Part shown: positions 27,807 to 36,608 of the stretch, in pieces
Numbering within the stretch: the first letter of the stretch is position 1
How the letters are laid out: every line of letters starts with the position of its first letter
Source of the DNA: Hymenobacter ginkgonis
Lineage (GTDB): Bacteria; Bacteroidota; Bacteroidia; Cytophagales; Hymenobacteraceae
Length of the DNA: 64,000 nt
Direction of reading: 5' to 3'
Assembly: GCF_009755225.1 (NCBI RefSeq)
Contig: NZ_WQKZ01000001.1
Span: forward strand, 992,001 to 1,056,000
Made by a program: the position numbers and the translations under genes
The notes under the pieces: model-generated
What the model was told of the DNA's origin: nothing
Seen by the model: only the letters and a program-made list of their open reading frames with translations
Databases searched by the model: none

Positions 27807-29372
27807 CTACTTCCAAATAGTGCGCACCCCGGCCAACTCCACGCGGGGTAGGGTGAGGCGGCTGGCCTGCAGCGTAAGCTGGGTAAGCGGCTGGCTAGGA
27901 AAGAAAATGCCCGTCATGCACGTCAGCCCGCCGTCGGCAAATAGCTCGGCGGAGGCCGCATCCACCAGCAGCGTAACTTCTTGGGTCGAGCCAGTGCTCA
28001 GGCGCGGCGCATACGCCACTTGCGCAAAGCCTTTTTCAGCCGGCGCAAACCCCACATTGCCCGATTTGCTGCGGTCGAAATAATAAGCCTTGCGCTCCTG
28101 GTTGTAGCCGATGGTCACTTCGTCGCCGGCCTTATTTTGCAGCACAAGGGCCCACGTTTTGGCCTCCGGCACGGTGAGTTTTAGCTGGAAGCGGCCAGTA
28201 GGATTGGTGAGGTGCTTGCCCAGGTCGTAGCGGCCATCTACGGCCACGTTGTTGAGGGTTATGGGGTTATCAGTCAGTTTGCTTAGCCCCGCAATGGGCT
28301 GCGACGCCAGCAACAGCTGGCCCTGCGCCGAACGCAGGTGCAGGGTGCGTGGCACCGTCATGGCGCTGCGCCAGGGGCTGGTGGGCACCTGCTGGCCGTA
28401 GTTCCAGTTGCTCATCCAGCCAATGAGGGTCGGCGAGCTGCCGGTGGGTAAGTTTACCCACGTCACGCCGGCGTAGTTGTCGGGGCCATAGTCGAGCCAG
28501 TGGGTGCCGGGCAGGGTAGGGCGAAACGCGTGGCCATCGAACTCGCCCACAAAGTACTGGGTAGCCGAGCCGCTGTTGGGGCCGCCGGGGTTCATGTTCA
28601 CAATCAGCACGTAGTGCGGCTGGCCCTGCTCGTCGGCTACTTGCAGCAAATCGGGGCACTCCCACACGCCGCCGTGCGCGCCCAGCGCGCGGCCAAAGTC
28701 ACTTTCCTTGGTCCAGGCGAGCAGGTTTTTCGACGAATAAAATTCCACGTGGTCGTGGGCCGACAGCGCCATCAGCCACTTGTTGCCCGGGGCGTACCAG
28801 CTCACCTTGGGGTCGCGAAAATCGCGGCTACCCTGGTTCTTAACCACCGGGTTCTGGGCGTATTTCTGCCAGGTTTGACCGTGGTCGAGGCTGTAGGCCA
28901 GGCTCTGATTTTCGACGTCGGGGCGGCCGGCTTTTTCGCGCTTTTCGCTGTGGCTGGTGTACAATGCCACGAGCGGCGGCTGGCCGGGCTTGCCCAGGCC
29001 GCTGGTATTTTGGGCGTCGAGCACGGCGCTACCCGAAAAAATCAGTCCCAGGCTATCCGGCGCGAGGGCCGTAGGCTGCTGCTGCCAGTGCACTAAATCG
29101 GGGCTGGTAGCGTGGCCCCAATGGATATTGCCCGCCACCGGCGCCGTAGGGTTTTGCTGAAAAAAAAGGTGGTAGGTACCGTTCTCATACACCAAGCCGT
29201 TGGGGTCATTCATCCAGTTCTCCTTGGGCGAAAAGTGGAATTGCGGCCGGTATGCTTCGTGGTAGGGCCGCGGTGCGGCGCTAGCCGTCTGCGTGTCTTT
29301 GTCGGATTGGGAGGGCGATGACTGGCAGCTTGCCAGTGCCGCCAGAGCTAGTACCAAGTACTTTTTTGGCAT
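27807..29372 (-). CDS. Glycoside hydrolase family 32 lipoprotein (levanase/invertase type)
   Basis: A 521-residue GH32 enzyme cleaving beta-fructosides such as levan, inulin or sucrose. The lipobox ALASC (about residue 17) indicates a surface or periplasmic lipoprotein. Catalytic signatures are WMNDPNG (nucleophile Asp), RDPKVSWY (transition-state stabiliser) and WECPDLLQ (acid/base Glu). A C-terminal beta-sandwich with VTLLVDAASAELFADGGL completes the family architecture. The start at 29372 (MPKKYLVLALAA) gives the signal peptide directly. No fructan transporter is adjacent. Confidence 0.95.
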   Translation of the reverse strand: MPKKYLVLALAALASCQSSPSQSDKDTQTASAAPRPYHEAYRPQFHFSPKENWMNDPNGLVYENGTYHLFFQQNPTAPVAGNIHWGHATSPDLVHWQQQPTALAPDSLGLIFSGSAVLDAQNTSGLGKPGQPPLVALYTSHSEKREKAGRPDVENQSLAYSLDHGQTWQKYAQNPVVKNQGSRDFRDPKVSWYAPGNKWLMALSAHDHVEFYSSKNLLAWTKESDFGRALGAHGGVWECPDLLQVADEQGQPHYVLIVNMNPGGPNSGSATQYFVGEFDGHAFRPTLPGTHWLDYGPDNYAGVTWVNLPTGSSPTLIGWMSNWNYGQQVPTSPWRSAMTVPRTLHLRSAQGQLLLASQPIAGLSKLTDNPITLNNVAVDGRYDLGKHLTNPTGRFQLKLTVPEAKTWALVLQNKAGDEVTIGYNQERKAYYFDRSKSGNVGFAPAEKGFAQVAYAPRLSTGSTQEVTLLVDAASAELFADGGLTCMTGIFFPSQPLTQLTLQASRLTLPRVELAGVRTIWK

Positions 29373-29561
29373 GCGGGGTGGGTAGAAAAGAAGTGCGTTA
29401 GTGGCTGACAAAAAGCAAGGTAGCAGCCACCCGCTAAATTGGGCCCGGCTACCTCCTCTTCCTCGTTTGGAAATGCCCTAATAATGTACTCTTTATGCCC
29501 AACTAAAAATGGACCTTCGTACGTTTATTCACTAGCCGCTCATTGGCGGTATACCTCCGTT

Positions 29562-30548
29562 ATGATACTCTCTAATGACCTTCTCATTTCGCGCGGCGAA
29601 GTTCTTCAGCAGCTCGAAGGTTATCTGAAAGATAATATTTACTCCTTTCTGAAGAAGGTAGAAGACAGTTGGCAGCCCGCCGACTACCTGCCCGATTCGC
29701 GCCGCGATACCTTCTTCGACGAAGTAAAGGAGTTGCGCGAAAGAGCTACCGGTCTCAGCTACGACCTGCTGGCCGTGCTCATCGGCGATACCATCACCGA
29801 GGAGGCTTTGCCCAATTACGAGGCCTGGTTTCACGAGCTTGACAACCTGAACCGCGACCGCGACAACGGCTGGGCGCAGTGGATTCGGGGCTGGACGGCC
29901 GAGGAAAACCGCCACGGCGACTTGCTCAACCGCTACCTCTACCTCAGCGGCCGCGTGAACATGCGCGAGTTTGAGTTTTCGACCCAGCACCTCATCAACG
30001 ACGGCTTCGACCTGGGCACGGCCAACGACCCGTACCGCTCGTTTGTGTACACGAGCTACCAGGAAATGGCCACCAACGTATCGCACCGCCGCGTGGGCCA
30101 ATTGGCCCGCCAGGCCGGCGACGACCAGCTTTCCAAAATTTGCGGCATGATTGCCGGCGACGAAAATCGCCACGCCCGCGCCTACAAAACCTTCGTAGAC
30201 AAGATTTTCGAGCTCGACCCGAGCGAGATGATGCTGGCTTTTGAAGACATGATGCGCAAGAAAATCGTGATGCCGGCCCACTACATGCGCGAGTTTGGCG
30301 TGGAAATGGGCAAGACGTTCGGCCACTTCACCGATGCCGCCCAGCGCATTGGCGTATACACCAGCGCCGACTATACCGACATTCTCGACACGCTCATCAG
30401 CGAGTGGAAAATTGCCGACCGCACCGGCCTCACCGGCCCCGCCGAGAAAGCGCGCGACTACGTAATGGCCCTGCCCGCCCGCCTGCGCCGCGTGAGCGAC
30501 CGCATGCCAGTGCCCAAGCTAGAATACAAGTTTAAGTGGATTAGCTAG
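29562..30548 (+). CDS. Acyl-ACP desaturase (stearoyl-ACP 9-desaturase family)
   Basis: A 328-residue soluble diiron desaturase introducing a cis double bond into acyl-ACP. The two iron-binding helices show EENRHGDLLNRYLYLSG and DENRHARAYKTFVD (ExxH and ExxH), and the preceding WTAEENRHG is the family signature. Unsaturated fatty acids maintain membrane fluidity. The start at 29562 is preferred; the frame extends to 29439, but those residues are unlike the family. The gene is divergent from GH32 and is followed by a long-stem terminator at 30557. Confidence 0.9.
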   Translation: MILSNDLLISRGEVLQQLEGYLKDNIYSFLKKVEDSWQPADYLPDSRRDTFFDEVKELRERATGLSYDLLAVLIGDTITEEALPNYEAWFHELDNLNRDRDNGWAQWIRGWTAEENRHGDLLNRYLYLSGRVNMREFEFSTQHLINDGFDLGTANDPYRSFVYTSYQEMATNVSHRRVGQLARQAGDDQLSKICGMIAGDENRHARAYKTFVDKIFELDPSEMMLAFEDMMRKKIVMPAHYMREFGVEMGKTFGHFTDAAQRIGVYTSADYTDILDTLISEWKIADRTGLTGPAEKARDYVMALPARLRRVSDRMPVPKLEYKFKWIS

Positions 30549-30556
30549 CAGGCTGC

Positions 30557-30630
30557 TGCCAAGCCTACCCCCCTAAAAAAGCCCCGACTGCCCAAGCGGT
30601 CGGGGCTTTTTTAGGGGGGTAGGCTTGGCA
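30557..30630. terminator. Terminator with a perfect 32-bp stem
   Basis: The two 32-base arms (30557-30588 and 30599-30630) are exact inverse complements around a 10-base loop. The inner part is gccccgac/gtcggggc with A6/T6, a classic terminator; the outer part adds a cctacccccct/aggggggtagg pair. The stem is far longer than needed for termination. Confidence 0.85.
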
Positions 30631-30697
30631 GTAACTATCCCGTAACTATTAGGTGGCGGGCGGGGTATGAGAGGGCACCAATAACCTCCTCTATCCC

Positions 30698-31654
30698 ATG
30701 GCTCAGCAAACGCAGGCCGCCTACTACACCGAGTTTGGCGGCATTGATAAAATTAAAATTGGCTTGCTCGACCTGCCCGAAGTGGGCGAAGGCGACGTGC
30801 TGCTGCGCGTGAAAGCGGCCGGCGTCAACCCCGTTGATTACGTGGTGCGCGAAGGCCACTTTCAGCAAGTAGTGTCCAATGTCTTCCCGGCCGTACCGGG
30901 TTGGGACGTGGCCGGCATCGTGGAAAAGCGCGGCCACGGCGCCTCGCGGTTTGCCGAAGGCGCCGAAGTGTACGGCTACGTGCGCCGCCCCGTGGTGCAG
31001 CACGGCACCTTCGCCGAGCACGTGGTGGTGCCCGAATGCTACTTGGCCCTGCGGCCCGAAAAGCTGACGTGGGAGGCAGCCGGTGGCCTGCCGCTGGCGG
31101 GTCTCACGGCCTATCAATCGGTTATCAAAGCAGGGAAGTTGAGAGGCGGCGAAACCGTGCTTATCCTCGGCGCTTCGGGAGGGGTAGGGGGCACGGCCAT
31201 TCAGCTGGCTAAAAGCGTGGGCGCCACGGTAATTGCCGTGGCCAGCGCTCAAAATGCCGACCACATGAAAGAGCTGGGTGCCGACTTCACCATCGACTAC
31301 AAAGCCGGCCCGGTGGCCGAAGCGGTGAAAAAGGTAGCGCCCGAAGGCGTTGATTTACTGTTCGATGCCGTTAGTGGCGACACGCTCACGCAAAGCTTAG
31401 CGGCGCTCAAGCCCAACGGCCGCCTCATTTCGGTGCTCAACGATGGCAAAAGCTTGCACCTGCCGGCTGGGATTTACTTCACCCACGTGATGGCCCAACC
31501 CAGCGTGCCCGACCTCGACCACCTGCGCGAGCTGGCTGATGCGGGCCAGCTGCAAGTACCCATCGCCGGTACATTCTCATTGGCCGATGCGCAGAAGGCC
31601 TTCGAGCAGATTGAAACAAAGCACACGACGGGTAAAGTAGTCATTGTGCCGTAG
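30698..31654 (+). CDS. Zinc-independent quinone oxidoreductase, MDR family
   Basis: A 318-residue medium-chain reductase reducing quinones or alpha,beta-unsaturated carbonyls with NADPH. The N-terminal GroES-like domain (VKAAGVNPVDYVVREGHF) lacks the structural-zinc cysteine cluster. The Rossmann motif is LILGASGGVGGTAIQLAKS (about residues 150-168), with the AANG-like LFDAVSGDTLTQSL later. The C-terminal FEQIETKHTTGKVVIVP is typical of the quinone oxidoreductase subgroup. The gene is monocistronic, between the long-stem terminator and a hairpin at 31666. Confidence 0.9.
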   Translation: MAQQTQAAYYTEFGGIDKIKIGLLDLPEVGEGDVLLRVKAAGVNPVDYVVREGHFQQVVSNVFPAVPGWDVAGIVEKRGHGASRFAEGAEVYGYVRRPVVQHGTFAEHVVVPECYLALRPEKLTWEAAGGLPLAGLTAYQSVIKAGKLRGGETVLILGASGGVGGTAIQLAKSVGATVIAVASAQNADHMKELGADFTIDYKAGPVAEAVKKVAPEGVDLLFDAVSGDTLTQSLAALKPNGRLISVLNDGKSLHLPAGIYFTHVMAQPSVPDLDHLRELADAGQLQVPIAGTFSLADAQKAFEQIETKHTTGKVVIVP

Positions 31655-31665
31655 GTAACACGCTG

Positions 31666-31708
31666 CCAGCAAACGTCCTACTGCCTTTGGTAGCAAGACG
31701 TTTGCTGG
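31666..31708 (+). terminator. Hairpin after the quinone oxidoreductase gene
   Basis: Perfect 12-bp arms ccagcaaacgtc (31666-31677) and gacgtttgctgg (31697-31708), with a shorter inner ctac/gtag pair. There is no T run. The inner aacgtcct shares sequence with the palindromic repeats at 3502 and 37266, so it may be a degraded member. Confidence 0.45.
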
Positions 31709-31734
31709 GAACTGTGGTGGTAAGATAGGGCGAA

Positions 31735-32016
31735 TTACTTTTCGATTTTTACGCCTTTCCAGAAGGCGACCATGTCTTTAATATTAGCAGCGGCGTGGCT
31801 GGTTTCGGGGTAAAACCAGGCGGCATCCTTATTCAACTCGCCGTTCACGCGCAGGGAATAGTAGCTGGCGCGGCCCTTCCAGGGGCAGGAAGTGTGGGCG
31901 ATGCTGTCCTCAAAAAATTCTTTTTTGAGCGAGTCCTTGGGGAAGTAGTGGTTGTTTTCCACCACGATAGTGTCGTCGCTCTCGGCCACGACGGTGTTGT
32001 TCCAGATGGCTTTCAT
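31735..32016 (-). CDS. DUF427 domain protein
   Basis: A 93-residue protein matching DUF427 over its whole length: KAIWNNTVVAESDDTIVVENNHYFP, then SCPWKGRASYYSL and AWFYPETSHAAANIKDMVAFW. Family structures are small beta-tent-like folds with no assigned reaction. The conserved Cys-Pro-Trp-Lys-Gly is present. The gene is divergent from the VWA gene with a short (61 bp) promoter region between them. Confidence 0.85.
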   Translation of the reverse strand: MKAIWNNTVVAESDDTIVVENNHYFPKDSLKKEFFEDSIAHTSCPWKGRASYYSLRVNGELNKDAAWFYPETSHAAANIKDMVAFWKGVKIEK

Positions 32017-32077
32017 AGGATAATGAACATTGACGCGGCAGGCGTTGTTTTTGCTGCACTACCGTTACGTAGATTCT

Positions 32078-33187
32078 ATGGCTATTGGTGTTCGCTTTCG
32101 TGATTTTGTGCCCGATGAAAACTCGGGCGATAAGGGGTTTGAGCAGCTATTTAAGCTGTTTATGCAGCTCATCACCATTACCAGTGGCGATGTGGGCGAG
32201 GCCTTACAGTGGCTCAATGAGCTAGACAAGCAGTATGGCCTGACCGACAACGACTACGGTATGGGCAACTTCATTGATGACCTCAAAAAGAAAGGTTACA
32301 TTGATGAGAATGAGCAGGAGCGGGGCGAGCTGAAAATCACGCCCAAGACCGAGCAAAAAATCCGAAAGTCGGCGCTCGAAGAAATCTTTGGCAAGCTCAA
32401 GAAAGGCAGCACCGGCAACCACCACACGCCCCACACCGGGCAGGGCGACGAGCAGAGCACCGACCTGCGCGAGTTTCGGTTCGGCGATTCGCTGGAGCAG
32501 ATTCAGATGACCGAATCTATCCGCAATGCGCAGCTTAACCACGGCATGGAAGGCGACAGCTTTATGCTCACGGAAGGCGACCTCGAAGTGCGCGAAAACG
32601 AGCACAAATCACAGACCAGCACGGTGTTGATGATTGACATCTCGCACTCGATGATTTTGTATGGCGAGGACCGCATTACGCCGGCCAAGAAGGTGGCCAT
32701 GGCCTTGGCCGAACTCGTGAAGCAGAAATACCCCAAGGATACGCTCGACGTGATTGTGTTTGGCAACGACGCCTGGCAGATTGAGGTGAAGGATTTGCCT
32801 TACCTGCAAGTTGGCCCCTACCACACCAATACGGTGGCGGGCCTAGAGCTAGCCATGGACTTGCTGCGCAAGCGCAAAACGCCTAACAAGCAGATTTTCA
32901 TGATTACGGATGGCAAGCCTACCTGCCTCAAAGAGCCCGGCGGCTACTATAAAAACTCGTTTGGCCTCGACCGCAAGGTGGTGAACAAAACGCTGAACCT
33001 GGCCGCCGCCGCCCGCCGTATCAAGATTCCGATTACCACGTTCATGATTACCTCCGACCCGTATTTGCAGAAATTCGTGGAGGAATTTACGGAGGTGAAC
33101 CAGGGCAAAGCTTACTATTCGGGGCTGAAAGGCCTAGGCCACCTGGTGTTTGAAGACTACAAAAAGAACCGGCGTAAGTCGCTGTAA
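32078..33187 (+). CDS. VWA-domain protein (CoxE/BatA-like MIDAS), partner of the AAA+ ATPase
   Basis: A 369-residue cytoplasmic protein. The N-terminal 170 residues are helical and charged; the C-terminal half is a von Willebrand A domain with MIDAS motif MIDISHSM (about residues 185-192, DxSxS), then DVIVFGNDAW and IFMITDGKPTC. Such VWA proteins act with MoxR/magnesium-chelatase-like AAA+ ATPases as metal-inserting or assembly chaperones. The only such ATPase here is at 34381, separated by an opposing cytochrome gene. The start at 32078 follows a poor 16-residue upstream extension. Confidence 0.85.
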   Translation: MAIGVRFRDFVPDENSGDKGFEQLFKLFMQLITITSGDVGEALQWLNELDKQYGLTDNDYGMGNFIDDLKKKGYIDENEQERGELKITPKTEQKIRKSALEEIFGKLKKGSTGNHHTPHTGQGDEQSTDLREFRFGDSLEQIQMTESIRNAQLNHGMEGDSFMLTEGDLEVRENEHKSQTSTVLMIDISHSMILYGEDRITPAKKVAMALAELVKQKYPKDTLDVIVFGNDAWQIEVKDLPYLQVGPYHTNTVAGLELAMDLLRKRKTPNKQIFMITDGKPTCLKEPGGYYKNSFGLDRKVVNKTLNLAAAARRIKIPITTFMITSDPYLQKFVEEFTEVNQGKAYYSGLKGLGHLVFEDYKKNRRKSL

Positions 33188-33209
33188 ATAAATTTTTTTA
33201 GGCTGGGCT

Positions 33210-33252
33210 AAAAGGGAGGGGTAGGGCATAGTGTCCTACCCCTCCCTTTTTT
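33210..33252. terminator. Bidirectional terminator between the VWA and cytochrome genes
   Basis: Perfect 16-bp arms aaaagggaggggtagg (33210-33225) and cctacccctccctttt (33235-33250) with a 9-base loop and terminal T residues. It carries a GGGTAGGG octamer. Confidence 0.85.
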
Positions 33253-33283
33253 GTGGGCTGGCACTAGGTTGTGCCAGGCTGGC

Positions 33284-34258
33284 TTAGCGGGTGGCTACAG
33301 CGGGGCTGCTCAACGGAACATTATTGGTTAGCTTCGGCACCGATTGGAGGTAAGCGTAGAGGGCGGCGGTCTCCGCGTCCGTCATGGTAGTGTACTTGGG
33401 CATGGGCGCGCGCAGCGGGCCGTGCGGCGACTGGCCAACGCGCAAGGCGGCAGCTAGTTGCGCCGGCGTCCAGGTGCCGATGCCGGTGGCGCGGTCGCCG
33501 GTAATGTTGCGCGAGAGAACGGGCTGGCCTTGGGCATCAACGAGCGCGTTGCCCCCCCCGAGGTAGCCCGCCGACTGCTCGGGGTGCAGGGCGTTGTTAG
33601 TTTTAAAATCGTGGGAATGGCATTCGTAGCACTGGTAGCGGCCCACCACTAGGTAGTGGCCGTAGGCCACCGTATCGGTGGGGGCCGGGGCCACGTGGGG
33701 GCCGGGCACCAAGGGCGTGGGCTTCATCACGGTGTTGGCCAGGGCTTTCAGCAAGAAGGAAGGCTCCTGCTCGTGCGAGGGGGTAGGGTCTGCCTTCACC
33801 CAGGGGTGGCCCGAGTGCAGGAAGGCCAGCACCGCCTGCACGTCTTCGTCCGACATATACACGAAGTGCGGCATAATGAGGCGGTAGCGCTGGTCGCGCC
33901 CAATGCCGGTGCGCAGCAAGGCCACGATTTCGGCATCCGTCCAGGCCCCAATACCGTGGGCAGGGTCTTGGGTAATATTGGCCGCGTAAACAGCCCCGAA
34001 TTCTTTGGGCGTATCGAGCAGTTGGTGGCCCGAAAGCCGGCCGGTTTGCTGGTTGAGGTGGCAGTCGGCGCAGCTGGCCTGCACCAGCTTTTCGCCAAGG
34101 GCTAGCTGCGCCGGGGCGCCGGGGGCTACGGCGGCGGCAGCCACCTGCGGCACCGTATAGCGTGGAATGCCGCGCGCCTGCACGTAGAGCGCGAAAACAA
34201 CCACGACCACAACAGCCAGCGTCAGCAAGCCGCCCAGGATGCGGAAAATTTGTTTCAT
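33284..34258 (-). CDS. Membrane-anchored dihaem c-type cytochrome
   Basis: A 324-residue protein with an N-terminal hydrophobic anchor (MKQIFRILGGLLTLAVVVVV) and two haem-binding CxxCH sites: SCADCH (about residue 67) and YQCYECHSHD (about 208). Two cytochrome c domains follow a membrane anchor, each with a distal Met candidate (RLIMPHFVYMSDEDV; APMPKYTTMTDAE). Such proteins carry electrons in the periplasm. The start at 34258 is preferred, since upstream codons would add an unrelated 27-residue leader. It stands between and opposite to the VWA/AAA+ pair. Confidence 0.88.
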   Translation of the reverse strand: MKQIFRILGGLLTLAVVVVVVFALYVQARGIPRYTVPQVAAAAVAPGAPAQLALGEKLVQASCADCHLNQQTGRLSGHQLLDTPKEFGAVYAANITQDPAHGIGAWTDAEIVALLRTGIGRDQRYRLIMPHFVYMSDEDVQAVLAFLHSGHPWVKADPTPSHEQEPSFLLKALANTVMKPTPLVPGPHVAPAPTDTVAYGHYLVVGRYQCYECHSHDFKTNNALHPEQSAGYLGGGNALVDAQGQPVLSRNITGDRATGIGTWTPAQLAAALRVGQSPHGPLRAPMPKYTTMTDAETAALYAYLQSVPKLTNNVPLSSPAVATR

Positions 34259-34380
34259 AGTGGTGAGCAGTAAGGTGTTGCGGCAAGTATAAGCATAAAA
34301 GCTAACACGCCGCCTACCCCCCTCCAAAACTCCCGGCAATTAGCCTGAACCTCAGGGCCAGTTAGTGGGTTTAAGGGCTA

Positions 34381-35901
34381 ATGAAGCACGAAACTATCCG
34401 CACCCTGGGCCAGCTCCGCGCCAGTGGTTACCAGCCCCGCACTGTGAAACAAGAGTTGCGGGAGAATCTCATTCTAAAACTCAAAAACAAAGAGGAAGTA
34501 TTTCCGGGTATTTTCGGCTACGAAGAAACCGTTATCCCAGAGTTGCAGCGCGCCATTTTGGCTGGGCACCACATCAACCTGTTGGGCTTGCGTGGCCAGG
34601 CTAAAACGCGCATTGCGCGCCTACTCATCAACTTGCTCGATGAGTACGTGCCGATGGTAGCGGGTTCGGAGCTGAACGACGACCCGTTGCAGCCGCTCTC
34701 AGTTTTCGCCAAAAACCTGATTGCCGAGCAGGGCGACGACACGCCCGTGAGCTGGCTGGCCCGCGCCGACCGCTACACCGAAAAACTAGCTACCCCCGAT
34801 GTGTCGGTAGCCGACCTCATCGGCGATGCCGACCCCATTAAAGCTGCTACTCTCAAGCTGCCGTATAGCGACGAGCGCGTGATTCACTTCGGCTTGATTC
34901 CGCGGGCGCACCGCGGCATTTTCGTGATTAACGAATTGCCCGACTTGCAGGCGCGTATTCAAGTGTCGTTGTTCAATATTTTGCAGGAAGGCGACATTCA
35001 AATTCGCGGGTTTAAGGTGCGCCTACCCCTCGATATTCAGTTCGTATTCACGGCCAACCCCGAGGACTATACCAACCGCGGCAGCATCGTGACGCCGCTC
35101 AAAGACCGGATTGACGCGCAGATTATCACGCACTATCCGAAGACCATTGAAATCGGCAAGCGCATTACCAAGCAGGAAGCCCGCATCAAAGAGGAGCAGA
35201 AAGGCCTGGTAACCAGCAACGAAATCATGCACGACCTGGTGGAGCAAGTAGCCGTGGAGGCTCGCGGCTCCGAGTTTGTAGATGCTAAGTCGGGCGTGTC
35301 GGCTCGCCTCACCATCTCGGCCTACGAGCAGGTAATTGCCGGGGCCGAGCGCCGCGCGCTCATTAACGGCGAAACCAGCACCTACGTGCGCGTGGCTGAC
35401 TTCATTTCGGCCGTGCCCGCCATCACGGGCAAGGTAGAACTGGTGTACGAAGGCGAGCAGGAAGGCGCCGGCATTGTGGCCGAAAAGTTGATGGGTAAGG
35501 CTATCCGTACCCTGTTCCTGACCTACTTTCCCGACCCCGATAAGTCGAAGAAACTCAAGAACCGCCCCTCTCCTTACAAAACGGTGCAGGAGTGGTTTGG
35601 CACTGGCAATACGCTGGACATTCTGCACGATGCCAGCACCGCCGACTACCGCGCTGCCCTCGACAAAGTGCCCGGCCTGCGCGACATCGTGACGGAACTG
35701 CACCCCAAGGAGGACGTCGAAACCACGTATTTCCTGATGGAGTTCTTGCTGCACGGCTTGGCCGAGCACTCGCTGATTTCGCGCAATCGCCTCACGGCCG
35801 GTGCCCAGTTCAAGGACTTGCTGTCGTCGATGTTTACCATGCCCAGCTTTGGGGATGACGACGATGACGACGAGGACGAGAAGCCCCGCCGCCGCCGCTA
35901 A
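34381..35901 (+). CDS. MoxR/magnesium-chelatase-like AAA+ ATPase with unusual Walker motifs
   Basis: A 506-residue AAA+ protein (ChlI/MoxR-like). The P-loop reads GLRGQAKT (residues 69-76), in which the Gly normally before Lys is Ala; Walker B is IFVINEL, with Asn in place of the usual Asp but the Glu kept. A sensor 1-like TANPEDYTNRG and an arginine-rich PLKDRIDAQI follow. The C-terminal tail is a run of acidic residues ending in KPRRRR. It presumably works with the VWA protein encoded at 32078. Hydrolysis may be weak or the substitutions may be a subfamily feature; I cannot tell from the sequence. Confidence 0.8.
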   Translation: MKHETIRTLGQLRASGYQPRTVKQELRENLILKLKNKEEVFPGIFGYEETVIPELQRAILAGHHINLLGLRGQAKTRIARLLINLLDEYVPMVAGSELNDDPLQPLSVFAKNLIAEQGDDTPVSWLARADRYTEKLATPDVSVADLIGDADPIKAATLKLPYSDERVIHFGLIPRAHRGIFVINELPDLQARIQVSLFNILQEGDIQIRGFKVRLPLDIQFVFTANPEDYTNRGSIVTPLKDRIDAQIITHYPKTIEIGKRITKQEARIKEEQKGLVTSNEIMHDLVEQVAVEARGSEFVDAKSGVSARLTISAYEQVIAGAERRALINGETSTYVRVADFISAVPAITGKVELVYEGEQEGAGIVAEKLMGKAIRTLFLTYFPDPDKSKKLKNRPSPYKTVQEWFGTGNTLDILHDASTADYRAALDKVPGLRDIVTELHPKEDVETTYFLMEFLLHGLAEHSLISRNRLTAGAQFKDLLSSMFTMPSFGDDDDDDEDEKPRRRR

Positions 35902-35919
35902 GGTGCTTAGCTAACCAAC

Positions 35920-35960
35920 AAAAAAGCCCCGTTGCCTCAGTAGGCAACGGGGCTTTTTTC
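35920..35960. terminator. Rho-independent terminator after the AAA+ gene
   Basis: The arms aaaaagccccgttgcct (about 35921-35937) and aggcaacggggcttttt (35942-35958) form a near-continuous stem with a 4-base loop, flanked by A and T runs. It serves both the AAA+ gene and the convergent cyclophilin gene. Confidence 0.88.
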
Positions 35961-35976
35961 TGTGCATCGTGTCAGG

Positions 35977-36444
35977 CTACGCTTGCTCGTCGTCGAGTAC
36001 TACAATCTTGGTAATCTCGTCGTTGCCGCGAATCTGGTCAATCACTTCTACGCCCTCGACAACTTTGCCGAATACCGTGTGCACCCGGTCGAGGTGAGCA
36101 GTATTCTGACGGTCGTGAACGATGAAGAACTGCGAGCCGCCCGTGTTTTTGCCGGCGTGGGCCATGCTAAGCACGCCGCGCTCGTGGTACTGGTGGCCGC
36201 CGCTGGTTTCGCAGTCGATTTTGTAGCCGGGGCCGCCGGTGCCGGGCTGGCCTTTGGCGCCCGGCTTGGTGTTGGGGTCGCCGCCCTGAATCATGAAATT
36301 CGGGATAACGCGGTGAAACTTGGTGCCGTCGTAGAAGCCTTTGCTGGCCAGGTCGGTGAAATTCTTAACGGTGTTCGGAGCATCTTGCTCGTAAAACTCA
36401 ACTTTCATAACGCCCTTAGGCGTGTGGATTTCAGCGGTTTTCAT
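35977..36444 (-). CDS. Cyclophilin-type peptidyl-prolyl cis-trans isomerase
   Basis: A 155-residue single-domain cyclophilin catalysing proline isomerisation. The signature FHRVIPNFMIQGGDP (active-site Arg, Phe, Met, Gln) is complete, and ERGVLSMAHAGKNTGGSQFFI and VFGKVVEGVEVIDQI follow. No signal peptide, so it is cytoplasmic. The length matches the compact bacterial type. It converges on the AAA+ gene. Confidence 0.95.
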   Translation of the reverse strand: MKTAEIHTPKGVMKVEFYEQDAPNTVKNFTDLASKGFYDGTKFHRVIPNFMIQGGDPNTKPGAKGQPGTGGPGYKIDCETSGGHQYHERGVLSMAHAGKNTGGSQFFIVHDRQNTAHLDRVHTVFGKVVEGVEVIDQIRGNDEITKIVVLDDEQA

Positions 36445-36608
36445 TTAACTAACGCTAGGGGTAAGGGGTAAGAAACTACTCAGGCTACTGGGTAAGAGCG
36501 GCACGAAGGTAAAACAGCCCACCGTGGCCGGGGTTTGCGTAAACCGAAGCAAGCAGTTTATACGTAAGGAGGGCTAGTAATTTACCGTAATTCCTCTTTC
36601 TTTTTTCC

